A DNA stretch of 64,000 bases from Diphasiastrum complanatum. Taxonomy: Eukaryota; Streptophyta; Lycopodiopsida; Lycopodiales; Lycopodiaceae. Shown here one piece after another: positions 26,046-38,200 of the stretch (position 1 is its first letter; every line of letters begins with the position of its first letter). The notes under the pieces were generated by a model. That model was given only the letters and a program-made list of their open reading frames with translations, was not told the DNA's origin and did no database searches. Made by a program: the position numbers and the translations under genes. Where the stretch lies: the NCBI GenBank assembly GCA_029204225.1, contig CM055098.1, positions 25,296,973-25,360,972 of the forward strand, read 5' to 3'.

Positions 26046-26084
26046 GGCTGGCATTGCTCACCCACCCACGCACCCAATTCCCAA

Positions 26085-26250
26085 TCAATCAATCAATCAA
26101 TTCAGCGCCTCCTTCTCCACTGGATGGATCGATCGATCGCTCGCAGCAGCGGCAGGGCGAGGAGGGAGAACGAGAGTGAAGTAGAACGAGCCATATACCG
26201 GATAAATCGGTTACCGGGGCTGGCTATTGAGGCAGCTGCGTCCACGTGCC
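26085..26250 (-). promoter_or_regulatory. GAPA promoter region: TATA-like box, I-box, G-box
   Basis: Upstream of the GAPA start (minus strand) are a TATA-like GTATATGG at 26198-26191, an I-box-like GATAAA on the plus strand at 26201-26206, and a palindromic G-box CACGTG at 26243-26248. G-box plus GATA motifs are common in light-regulated photosynthetic genes. The intended 5' leader also carries (ATCA)n and (GATC)n runs at 26086-26140. Function is inferred from position. Confidence 0.5.
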
Positions 26251-27552
26251 GGTGTGAAAGCAGAAAGAGCGGGCTAATGCCCGTAGCCCAGCTGAAAAAA
26301 AATAGAAGAAATTTTATGAGGCTCCCGTGAATAGGCCAATCCAAGGCCTCCTTTTGGAAGAAGGGGATAAGGTACCTTTCTATGGACCTCCTTCACACAC
26401 ACACTAGGAAAGGGGGAGGTTCTTGAATAAGTGGGTAAGGCACCGCCTTGCTCGGCCTTGGGCATGGACCCACCTTACTCAGCAATTTTTGAGCAGTCCC
26501 TCTGCAAGGGGCGCTTAAAGCCTTAGGTGCTCTAAACAAAATCAACAAATACAAACAACCCAATTACTAGAATCGGCATACTACCTTTGCATTTTGATAT
26601 ATAGGTTTTTAAATTGTGATAAAAATTATATCTTTCAAAAATATTGACAAGAAGTATTTGTGTGTTTTTGTTGACTTAAAGTACATTAGATCCACGGTGA
26701 AAAATGGAATACATCATTCTTTTAGAAAATTGAGTGACACCCCCCCCCCCCGGCTTCAAGTCTAAACGGGATCATAATCAAGTCTAAATAACACAACATG
26801 AGCAAGCTTACAAATGGATCTACTTAATTGTGGATAGCACGTATCGAAGAACAATATTGAGACAGAAAAACATAACAGCTTAGTAAGGAATATATAGCAA
26901 AGAATAGGGTTCAATGAAAATATGAGTTGCTTCAAAATACATTTTAGCAAACTAGCTGGCTTAAATGAAGCGATATATTGAGCATTGACAAAATTTGCAT
27001 ATGCAAGTTATTGAAAAAGGATCCATAAGAATTGTAGTGATACAAAACACTAAAAGTGTTGGTAGTGGGTTAGTCTATCACATCAACGACATAAGAGAAA
27101 AATTATAGATTTTTTGCACCATGGCCAACATATCCTTGCTCTTATGATTTTTTTGTGTTTTAACATTCAATTTGTTTTAGTCCAAACAAACGTGTATCTT
27201 TTGTAATTGCATATGTTAGCTTGTTGTTTAGCTATACAATTGCTAACAACATTGTTTTACGTCTTATATACTTGGAGATTATGAATATTCAAATAGATAA
27301 CCAAAGAACATATGATATAGAGCCATGCAATATTGTTCAAAGCAAGTAACTCTACATGTAGAATTTTATCATTAGTGAAGAGCGTGTGAGGGAGGTCACC
27401 GAGACCACCAACAATTGAAGGGGATGTGCAAATATCCTAGGTAAGGTTGTTATGTTTGAGACTCTTGAAGTCTATGTATGAAGAAAGAAGTCATTGATCT
27501 GGTGAGCTTGCTCTAAAGGTACTTGGATCCTGAGGTGATACAGGTTCCCCTT
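26251..27552. other. Non-coding stretch
   Basis: 26290-26520 is a GC-richer repeat-like block with AAGGGGGAGGTTC and CTTACTCAGC words that I cannot place. The remainder is AT-rich with a poly-C run near 26740. No gene. Confidence 0.3.
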
Positions 27553-28445
27553 TCACTTTCCTGTGGTGACAAGCTGAGTGGTTGCGAATTCAACCACTTC
27601 GCAGGTATTGCCTTCAAAGGTGACTGTTAGTCCTACATCTACCATCATAGCAACAGATAGTAGGTCCTTCTGAAGAGTGGACACGTATAGAGTGTCATCG
27701 AGCCTTCTGTCTCTTCTTTTGGTGCTTAACCACAACGCTCCAGTTCCGTTGACTTTGTGTCTAGAACCATCTCCCAAGATTATATATCTGGAAGATTCTG
27801 ATTCTTGATAATCAGTGATCATGTGTCTTGTTTCCACGAAGTGTGACGTTGCACCAGAATCAAGAATTATCTCTTGTGTATTTGAAGTTGATGTCGCACA
27901 GACATCAACACACAAGTAAGCTGTTGGGTTCTTGACGTTGTTGGCTCTGTCTTCGGCCATCTTGGAGGACTCTGGTTCCTCCACGTAGGATGAGCTATTG
28001 TCGCTCTCCCGTCTGCTCTAAGCTTTCTTGTTTTTTGGGATTTTAAACCCTTTTTGTGACAGTGGATGCACTCTATCTTTGGATTGAGCCAGCACTTATC
28101 AACAGTGTGGCCTTGTCGTGTGCACCTCGTGCATGTCTTTTTCTCACCATTCTGTTGTATCGGTTTATTTATGCTCTTCCACCCCTTCTTTGGCTCTCTC
28201 TGACTGCTGCCTTTGATCTTGTCTTTGGTCTGACTCCCTCTCATGCTTGAAATTCTTCTTCTGCTTCTCTTTGTTGTTGTAGAGAGCTTGATCAGAGTTA
28301 TCCTTGTTATCAAGATGTTCATGGGCTTCCACCTCTTCTCTGATCTCGATTACAGCCTTCTCAAGGGTCATTTGTGGATCTTTAGCAAGTAATGTTCGGG
28401 TCGTTTGAAACGATCTTGGTTGAAACGAAACGAAACAAAATGAAT
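27553..28445 (-). pseudogene. Ty1/copia gag and protease fragment
   Basis: Three overlapping frames encode, in order: the gag tail (ERESDQRQDQRQQSE, 28479-28165), a zinc knuckle CTRCTRQGHTVDKCW (28322-27867), and a protease with intact active site ILDSGATSHF plus LSVAMMVDVGLTVTF (27984-27553). The frame shifts between parts. No integrase or RT follows downstream, so this is the 5' end of a truncated copia element. Confidence 0.75.
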
Positions 28446-28448
28446 CGA

Positions 28449-28460
28449 GCTCTGATACCA
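28449..28460 (-). other. Primer-binding site of the copia element (initiator tRNA-Met type)
   Basis: TGGTATCAGAGC on the minus strand, one base inside a likely LTR end (CCCATCA). Confidence 0.8.
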
Positions 28461-28461
28461 G

Positions 28462-29053
28462 TGATGGGAATCGAAGCAAAACGAATCGAAGCGAAACGAA
28501 ACGAAACGAAACACTGATGGGAGTCTGTAACGTTCCCGACGATGACGGCCGGATAGAGCCGGCTTGGCAGGAGTAGCTACTACTACTGACTGCGGTCTAA
28601 TTCTCTTCCAAGCCCCAGATCGCTTTTGACGATTTGTTGTAAAAATTAAACTTGTAAACAACAGATAATGTTGAGTAATAGCAATAACGGAAATTTATCT
28701 ACTGCTAGCATGCATTTCAATATTGCAGATCATACACATCACATAATAGAACATTGAGAAAATCGCTTCTATTATCAGAACTGAATTTACAAAATCTTTC
28801 GTGAGCGTTGTCTGTTTCCTAGATCAGCTCGTTGGCGCGAGAGAGATGTTCTCTCTCACAAATAATATGACTAGCTACTGCTAATCTATAAACTCACTCT
28901 CGAGTTATTTCAGACTTTTACGGTTCTGTCTATTCTGTGTCCGTGATTGTCTTCTTATTTTTGTATCCTTCGTTGATCTTTATTATGTGATCAATTCAGG
29001 GAACTGATTAAGTTAAAAGATCTAATGAAAAGAAATGCATTAGGCTTAATCAA
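28462..29053 (-). repeat. Probable copia 5' LTR
   Basis: Begins on the plus strand as TGATGGG next to the primer-binding site. TTAATCA near 29047-29053 would give matching TGAT/ATCA ends. The outer end is a guess because no second LTR is present. It contains a striking run of GAAAC/GAATC words (28470-28512: GAATCGAAGC, GAAACGAAAC repeats). Confidence 0.45.
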
Positions 29054-29925
29054 AAACTGATTCTAGTTTTCTGTCTATATCCTTTGTGCATTAGCCGCCT
29101 TCTGCCCATTGCACAGTGCCTTCACGCTGCAGACCTTCGCATCTTGCCAAAAGATACGATTTTAAGGGCACTGTCGCTTTTATCCTGAAGGCATTAGGCA
29201 ACAGTGTCGCTTTTTCTCGAAAGGCGAAAAATGCGACGGTTGGCCAAAAAATTTTCTAAGGCATTTGGAGAGTCGCCTTTTTCGCAGAAATGCGAAAAAA
29301 TGCGACAGTGTCGGGAGAGTTGGCCAGAATCATTTTCTAAGTGTTTTTGACTTAGTGCTAAATTTTCCTCATGACCCAAAAATGCGAACTGTGCGACGAA
29401 ACAGTTCAAAATTGCAGACTGTGCGAAACATAGTTCAAAATGCAACAGTCAAAGAAAAAAAAGTAGCAAAGGAAAAACTAAGAAAAATGCTAAGGCTTTG
29501 AAAGATAGAAGCTCTCAGTTTCTTCAACTTGCTCTCACTTCTGTCCTCCTGCTTGCCCATTAGCTCTCTGAAGTAGTCCAGTATGTGTTGCTCATTATCT
29601 ACCTCATTCTTGGCTATCTCTCCTTCTGGGCTTTCCAACAAGGGATGGTCCATGTGTTGCTTGATTTTGAGAGCTCTGAAAGTCTCCTTGATGGGTCTAT
29701 TCACTTCCTGAAGAAGTTTTGGAGGTGCTCAATACTCCTCTCGTCCAGCTCTCTAAGCTTGGTTTTTTTCCGCCACCAAGTCAGCCCTTGCATCCTCCCC
29801 TCCTCACTCTGTCCTTTAGTTCCTCCACCTTACGGTACAACTCCTTTTTTTTTCCTCTTGGCAGTGACGCCTCAAAATGCGTAAGGCCCCCGCCCTAGGG
29901 CCTTCCCCTATACTTATAGAAGAAG

Positions 29926-29929
<4 letters not shown>
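29054..29929. other. Non-coding stretch rich in TGTCGC / GCGACA words
   Basis: 29100-29450 repeats TGTCGC, ATGCGACA, TGCGAA and CTGTGCGA many times in both orientations. This resembles the word-rich ends of the hAT-like elements, but I find no inverted terminal repeat or target duplication. 29480-29900 has no recognisable gene. Confidence 0.35.

Positions 29930-30020
<91 letters not shown>
29930..30020. repeat. (CT)n followed by (CA)n microsatellite
   Basis: About 64 bases of CT repeat, then TTTCA and about 20 bases of CA repeat. Confidence 0.95.
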
Positions 30021-30022
<2 letters not shown>

Positions 30023-31503
30023 TCCAATGTTGATGGTTTATTTAGGGACTTAGAGCTGAAAAGAGTGGTTGAGCCGAGGCTCTAGACCAGCTTGTAGGCT
30101 TCATGAGGGCCCTTGGCCTTGGTTATGACTGGTGCTAAGCAGCAGTATGTTGCACCAGTGCCCTAGAATTTCAAAGAATAATTTTTCTTTTTTTAAAACC
30201 TTGGGTCCGGACCCAGATCCTGGTTCGCGCTGGGGTGAACTAGCCCAAAAAGAAATTTAACAAAATTTTGAAAAAACTAAGGCATGGGCCCTAGCCCTGC
30301 TTGTGGCCTAACTGCATGTAATTGGAGCATGCCCCCCCCCCCCCCCCCACCCCCCCCCTCCTCCCCTTTGCTCACAAAAAACGTTACAATTAAGTGTTCA
30401 TTGAGCTCAGAGGGTTTGATTCTATTTCTGATGGATGCTATAATTGCTTACATCTAGATTGCTGGGTTTGAGAAAAAAATGGTCAACTATTCACACACTT
30501 AATTAAGTGTTCATTGAGCTCAGAGGGTTTGATAAATGAAAAAGATCTATTTATGATGGATGCTATAATTGCTTACATCTAGATTGCTGGGTCTGAGAAA
30601 AAACTATATTGGATTTGTAATGTGTGTCAGATTTTCACACACTACAAATCCAATATGCATAAGTTACAGAAATCGAAACTCCAACTAACAAGGTTGTCTG
30701 AGTTCTCCGATAACAGTATCAGGGGTGTCCAGCCTCTTCATTAGTAGTATCCATGATTCTGAAATGCAGTCTTTTCGTTAGTAGTATCTGGGTTGTCTAG
30801 TCTCTTCGTTAGATGTATCCGCGATTCTGAAACGTAGTCTGCTCGTTAGTAGTATCCGCTAAGATTGCTTACATCTAGATTGTTGGGTCTAAAAAAAAAC
30901 TGTCAGATTTTTACACACTACAAGTCCAATATGCATAAGTTACAGAAATCAAAACTTCAACTGTCTCCAAACTCCATTCTAGATCGCTGGAAAATGATGA
31001 TTGATGTTTCCTTTGTCGCTAGAATTGTCCAATTTCTTGTATTTTAGAGACTGTGATGAATGCCTTGTATTTCTGCAAACCATTATAGCATTAGAACATA
31101 TGCATACTTGATAGGTCCTCATTAACAAATGGAATTAGGTAAGAATTCTAATACTAGGTGAGCCAACTTGCTTTGAAGATGCTCTTAAATCTTAAAGTTG
31201 GATTGATGTTTAAATGGAGTACAAAAGAGTTAAAAATAAAAGTAGGCTTACTATATCACTGTATTGTGGGTTCATTCATGAAACGAGAACCAGTTGTATG
31301 TATGATGAGGTAGTCAAAGGGACATGCGTCCCGTCACTAGCAACTCTGGTCATGCATGGGTTGCCATCAAAAATCCTATATGTACAGTGTTTTCGAGCTT
31401 TTGAAATATAGTCTTGTTATGTGGAGTTAGAACTTGGAGAGTGCTTACTATGTCATTTTCTATCTATGCCTATCTGTGATCCTGTGTGATGTGAATTTTA
31501 ACT
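30021..31503. repeat. Locally duplicated non-coding block with poly-C tract and minisatellite
   Basis: Holds a palindrome GGGTCCGGACCC near 30205 and a poly-C tract at about 30333-30365. Two copies of TTAAGTGTTCATTGAGCTCA are at 30390 and 30503. Three copies of GCTTACATCTAGATTG are near 30445, 30572 and 30866. Two copies of CCAATATGCATAAGTTACAG are at 30650 and 30928. About three units of a ~36-bp minisatellite (GTAGTATCC.YGATTCTGAAA) lie at 30743-30855. Sequence before 31503 is probably an LTR because a primer-binding site follows. Confidence 0.55.
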
Positions 31504-31515
31504 TGGTATCAGAGC
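31504..31515 (+). other. Primer-binding site of a retrotransposon remnant
   Basis: TGGTATCAGAGC on the plus strand, preceded by ...TTTTAACT and followed by about 250 bases without a recognisable gag. Probably a 5' LTR end whose element has decayed. Confidence 0.55.
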
Positions 31516-34406
31516 CTGACACGGTTCGAACATAGAAGAGAGAACTTCTGATGAAAAGGAGACCTTTTGTGCGTAATGCATCCTTAATGTTATTATGCTG
31601 AAAATTTTATAGAAGGATCCTGTAGTCTCCAAAGCACAATGTGTTCATTTGCAATTTTTCATTAGACATAATGCTTTGCTTGATGTGATGTGTGGTGATG
31701 TTTCATGTAGAGTGTGGCGAATGCTTGTGATTGAGAGGTGAAAGAGTAAAAGGAGCTCAAGTTCCGTCATTTGTAAGTTATTTTCCTTTTGTTAGTCGTG
31801 TTAATGTGGACGTTAGTATTAACATTAGTTTTAGAGTGATTGATATTGTTAAAGTAGTGTTTTTGAAAGTATTAGAGTATAGTGTTATTGAGAGTGTTGT
31901 GGAGTGAGGAGGCAATGGTAGAATGTGACTGAGTTGCATATTGTTGGTAGTTGTTACTTTATGCTTGTGCCTACTTCCTTTGTTCTTATTTTCATATGGT
32001 TTGAAGGTAGGAATATTGTATGGAGGTTGAGATTGCCCTCAACGTAGTGTATGGAAGGCTATGGCTATGTGAAAGATGGAATGGATTGTGTAATCATGCT
32101 AGTTATGTGTGTGTTGTAGTAAAAGTAGGAAGTGAGTAAATAGTGTTTAAAAGAACATAAATCCTCATTGAAACAACCCGTGATAAGTTATACAACGGAA
32201 TGACAAGCCATTGCCATCCATCTATGCTTGGATAGCATGGAGTGGTGAAGCATTCGGCCACAATTATGATAAACAACAATGAGTTTTTCTTTAACCTCTT
32301 ATGCAAAACTTAATTAATAGATTCAATACTAAGCAATAAATAGCTTTCACATGGAAATTAATCATTGATTGTAGCGCAAATTATGTTCATTACCTCTAAT
32401 TATGGTGTCATTGGACCTCCTCCTTGAACTCATGGTAGGAGGGGCCATGCATTGAAAATCGCAAAGTATCTATGATTAGAGTTCTAACAATAGTCAAGAC
32501 TTGAGAGAGACCTTGCATAACCATGCAATTGATGAAAATTGAGACATATTGGCATATCTCCCTTAAATGAATGACTTTGACTAAACCAGCATGACCTAGG
32601 CTATAGTTGGCCTAACTAGATCCAATCCATAATATCTAATCATGAGGTTATTGACGTCAACTTGAGAGGAGCCAAATAGAGAATTTGTACTTAACAATAT
32701 TTACATCGTACCACATTACGTTTTATGGTTTGAACTATAGAAAAAGTTATTTGATTTAATTCCATTCATGGAGGACGTATTTATGATCTTAAAGAATGTA
32801 GGAAAAAATACTATTATCAAAGCTCTCTTATCCATTAGTTACCATATTGTGAGAAGCCAGCTTTTGAGGATAGAATGAGTCAAAGAGAGATGCTTAGTCA
32901 ATCCATTGGTGATGATGACCACATTTTTCGACTGGTTAGCGAAAACATGAAAAAATAACATGGAATATCATTTCATTTGTGAAAGGTTTACAATTAAAAG
33001 ACATCAAAATGGCTACTTGAGGTGTCATGAGCAACCAAGTGCTTGTGTCAATGGAATGAGCTGTCTATAAAAAAAAAATTAACATTCTAATGAAGACATG
33101 AAGGAAAAGGAATGCATAACATGTATCCATTGCTATGATTTAAGAAACTCGTAATACATTCAATTTTGGCATAGTAAAATAATTGAGCAAGTTTTAAAAA
33201 TGTAAATGAATTACTACTAAATGAGATTGTAACTCAACACCTAAGATATACAATCAAATGAGGCATAGATCCAACCACTAGATCAGTGAGGGTCTAAATT
33301 CTTGACCAAAAACTATCTAAAAAGTGAACTGAAAAATAAAATCCTAGATGAGGAATTGGATATAAATATGAATATGAATAATTTTGATCTTTGTTTTCAA
33401 ATCGGATAATTAGTCAAACAGAGCATGCCATAAAAGTGAAAAGTTAATGTATCAATTTGATATAAAAATGTTGCAAACCATTGCCATTTATGAAATTCAT
33501 TTAGACTCTAGAGCATGGCTAATTATCTCACGCTAACCATTGAGACAAAAAGCTGCTCTCAACTCACCAGAATCAAAAGATCATAGAACTAAAAGAATAC
33601 CCTGGATTTGATGGCAGTTAACCTTACATATTCCAGATGACTTCTAAATGCTTGTTATCTCCGAGTTAACTACTAGTTAGCCTGTTGACAATCTTTTCAC
33701 ACTTCTAGATCCTCTTTTAGCACTTTTGACATCAAATACAATTGTCATCAATTAACTATATTACTATTTATAGCCTTTACATGACAAGTGACTTTTTCAA
33801 ATAAACTTCACATTCATTGACTAAGAAAACTCTTACCATTAGTTTGTTATACTTCTGAAAACCTACAACTAACCTAATGGGGCAGTAAAAAAGTGCACTC
33901 GAGCCAACAAAATACTCATTTGCAAAAGAAATTACAAGAAGAATTTAATGAAAAAATTATGCTTTTATTTATGAACATAATTTATTCATATTTCAAAGTT
34001 GTAGACTTAACAATGCTTTGTTTACTTATGTTAAGTATCAACAGCTAATTGACGTAGAAACTTTTATCACATTATTGGACCCCCACTATGTTGTTTGGCC
34101 TCCTTAATTGATTACATGTGACCTACAAATATTTGTGGAAGAAAATAAGTTTTGACAGTCACTAATCTAGAAATAAGTATGAATTAGAAGCAGTGGAATT
34201 TGAAGCAATCACAAGTATACAAGAGCAAAACCAATTATTTTGTTCCCCTGTTTCCTTCCAGTGCAATTTCACTCAAAAATACAACAATCTGACATTTAAG
34301 AATACAATTTTCAACTGAAGTGTCCATGGACAGACAGCATAAGTAAAGGAAAAAATTTATATATTTTTCTGGATGCCTAACTAACGCCCAACACATTACT
34401 CCCCAC
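31516..34406. other. Non-coding stretch, nothing recognised
   Basis: About 2.9 kb of AT-rich DNA with no long open frame, no transposon end and no microsatellite of note. 34210-34406 is the 3' flank of the TrmL-like gene. Confidence 0.4.
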
Positions 34407-34902
34407 TCAAGGAAACCCAATGAACTGGTCATCTGGAGAATGTATGTCAGCACTCGGAGATGCATCAAGGTTCAAATCATCTTGAAGTTTCAGCTGGCGA
34501 AGAGCTTCATAAAGCCCAATACCAACAGAAACTGCAAGATTTAGAGAGCGCACATAAGAGTCACACATTGGGATCCGAGCAGTCCCACCGGCATATTTCC
34601 CAATAGAGCATTCATCAAGAGCTTCTGTAGGAAGGCCTTTTGTCTCAGATCCAAAAAGAAGCCAATCACCAGGCCTGTATGATATGCCCTGTAAAATACA
34701 TATTTTCCAATGTGTTTGCTTAGTTGTTGAATTAGAAGCAAGGAGTTTTTTTTCATATATAGAAACTTAAGAATGGACTCACTTGCAAAGAAAATCCAGG
34801 ATGCCATCCACTGTAATATTGTATCAGGTCATCCTAGTTGTTTGTCCACATGGAGAATGCCACCCACAATAATATTTTATCAGGTCATCCTAGTCGTTTG
34901 TC

Positions 34903-34955
<53 letters not shown>

Positions 34956-35179
34956 GGAATGTCAGCAATGATAGACAAAATGCGTTTTGGAGCTCCTTAT
35001 TGGTCCACGTTTGCCCTAAAATGTATTTGAAGGGCAGTTGAAAAGCATTTGAAGTGGGTTTGAAAACCACGCACGCTGATTTTAGAGAGAGAATGTGTGC
35101 TTTCGATTGTTTTAAAAATTTAGGGTTAGGGTTTAATTTTTAGGGTTTAGGAATGGAAAATAGCAATAATGTAATGTGA

Positions 35180-35234
<55 letters not shown>

Positions 35235-38200
35235 GTATGCGAACAGGCTCCTCGCTTTGTGAAAGCAATCAACCTTTTCTCTCCCTCCTGACAAACATAT
35301 CACTTTGCAAGAGTCAGGCACAGTTATCAAGCATTCCGTTCTAGGAGACGAGCTTTCAAAAACGATATACATGGAGCATATAGCCACTAGGATTTACAAG
35401 TTGCACTAGTATGTACTCCTACTCTGAGCACAATGATATGCGCTGATATACTGAACAACCTATAAATTAATGAGCTTCATCTCAAAGATAGAAGCAACAA
35501 TGGCAACCTGTTCATTTATTGATCTGTTCCCGTTGTGTAGCCTTTCTACCTCTGCACTAATCTTTCTCAAGTTCAATTCACACAGCAATTTATGTCGATC
35601 AGCAACTAGAAGAAATTATTCTTTCGAAGAGACAACTATCTTTAATTGGAATTTGGAAGGATGTCAGAGTGGTGGACATTTTATTTAAGAAAGAGAACTG
35701 CACATACATTTTCTGTAACTTCATGAATAATCTCAAGTCAGATGCTTGACAAAAGTAGGTCCTGAAGTACTCAGGCATATGGTAAAAAGCAAATTTGGAT
35801 TAGGTTGATTTTTTAACTAGCCTAAATATGCAGAATGCTCTCTATATGCTCCCACAAATTTCATTCTGAGACCTGAGACATCAGTACTACACCCTGAACC
35901 AAAATTTCAAAAATTATCATGTACCTTTCATGGGGCCCAGTGGAGCTATCTGTAACCAAATCCATAATATACCAGAATGCCTAGCTCAGTTTTTGAATAT
36001 AATGAAGTGGACTTCAACAGTCTCATGTCCACTGCATTCCGATTAATTTATAGATAGCCAGCATAGGACTGAACTTTGAAGTGACTCTGAATCAAGGGTA
36101 TGCTTGCGCCATTTGTCCCTTCAATTCATCCCGTTAGCTTAAAATTCTTATAGAATGGACATTCACAACTAACAGAAACTTGTCAACCATCCAATATCAT
36201 GCTCTGCTTTGTAAATGGGACATCTTATCACTCTAAATCACATCAAAGTAAGTGGAAGGGACCAGAAGCATCTGGAATGGATCCAAGAGGCTACAAAGAC
36301 ATGACACTTCCCCCCGTATGTTTATGGTCACTTTCCATAACAAGTAGTTCTCTACATGTATCATGAAATGTGTCAGTCGCTTTTAGCATTGCACTCGAAA
36401 AGCACAAAGCGTTGCACCTCAAATTATATGCAATATTCTAGAACCATGAATCCACTGTCACAATACAGCCAGACTACATTTTATAGACAGTCTTGTATGC
36501 TTTTGTAAATGAGCTAAATTTCCAGCTTGTTAAGAATCATTTCCATATCACCAGTACAGCCTCTTCTATCCTAATATAAGCATTGGGTTGCAGAGAACTA
36601 TCTTGTTTGAAAACTGGTGGGAAGCTGCAAAGAGCTACAGAAACTGGTGAAAAGATAAATGCAATTACTTCTGAAATTTAACAAGCAATTTGCAAAGCCA
36701 AAGTTGAAATTCCTCCAAATGTTACAGATTCTCCAGAAACATTGTACGAAACTACTGGAAAATCTACCTGCTGTTCAAAGAATTCATAAAATTGTGTCCA
36801 TGACTGATGAACTTTCACGACGACATATCTGTTGCCAACCCTTGTAGTGAAGGAAGTTGCAACTGTCAAGAGATTGTTACAATATCAGTTTACAACTTCA
36901 CATGCAAACTTCAAAAACAAAGAAAAGTACAACAGATATACAACAAACTTTGAATAACGCAAGCTTCTCCTACCAGTGGCAAGAGAGAATTGAGTTGAGT
37001 TTCTCACATGCTTGCTTAAAATCATAGCACTATCAGACTCAAGTAATTAACCCGATTTGAAATAGTTCCAAATTGTTTTGCTACATGGCTAGCTAAGGTT
37101 AAGCTTTTTGGAAAGGTGGTGCGGCAGATCACAGTTGCTCGTCCTGCAACGGAACGCGTCCTGTTCCGGAACGTTAAAATAAATTTAATTTGTAAAATTT
37201 TTAACGAAGGAGAAAAATAATGTTTATTTTTTTTACTTAGTACCATGTTCCGGAACGTACAGTACGTTCCAAGTGGTTTGGGTCAGAACAGGTTTCTAAG
37301 CCGCAGATTTAGCCAGACAACTCCCACTAAGAAAGCTTCAAATCCAGGGAGATGCTGGCAGACAAAGCATACATTTAATCCTCCTACCTCTCACCATGTT
37401 CAACATGAATTCCAACTCTGGGACAACCCTAAACAATTTGTTTTAGACCAGGTAACTGATATCTGTCTAACAGTGGAAACGCTACAAACATTTATAATTA
37501 GTATTTCAAGAAATTTGGCAAAAACATATTTGTATTTGCTTTTCATGTTTCAAATATTATATGAATACTAAAAATTGTACATGGTTCCAAGGTCAGTTTG
37601 CAATACCATTTGGACATGAAGATCGCACTAAATTTGTATTATTTACAAAGTTTAAATGCTACCGGTGTAGAGAAGTGAGATCAGGGAGGCAAGTATCTCA
37701 TCCATTAAGTTAGATAGAAGCACACCTCCATTCGAGCAAGCATACCATCACAAGTGCCACCTCTATTTTCTAATTTGACACAGCCCCAGACTTTATACAC
37801 TAGTTTCAAAAATAGGAAAAAAAAATGGAAAGAGTTTTTCCAGCTTCTAAACACATCAAAGGATACGGCCAATAGTCCAAGCCAGCGCGCTTCAATTTTG
37901 AGTCATCAATCTCAAAACCCAGTGGCTGAAAAAAATTTGAAGCCAGTTTCAGCATCATGATACATAACCCAGCATACTAGAGAATAATTGCAGTGCAAGA
38001 AAGTCAAAATCCAAGCCATAAATGACAGAAAGCTTAAAAAAAATTTCATCTCTGAAACAGAAGTCCTGTACATGTCAATCCCAACTATAATTTAAGCAAA
38101 AATTTATTCAAACAAGATGATTATCAATCATCTACAATTCACAAGCATTTGTGAAGAGGAAACATGCTGTACCTACTATTTACCAATATTATACAGCTTG

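Noticed and set aside
30333-30365. Poly-C tract as a functional G-quadruplex or terminator
   Set aside because: Several poly-C runs occur in the window (26740, 50906, 53720, 53873) and may partly be sequencing-prone homopolymers; nothing else supports a function.
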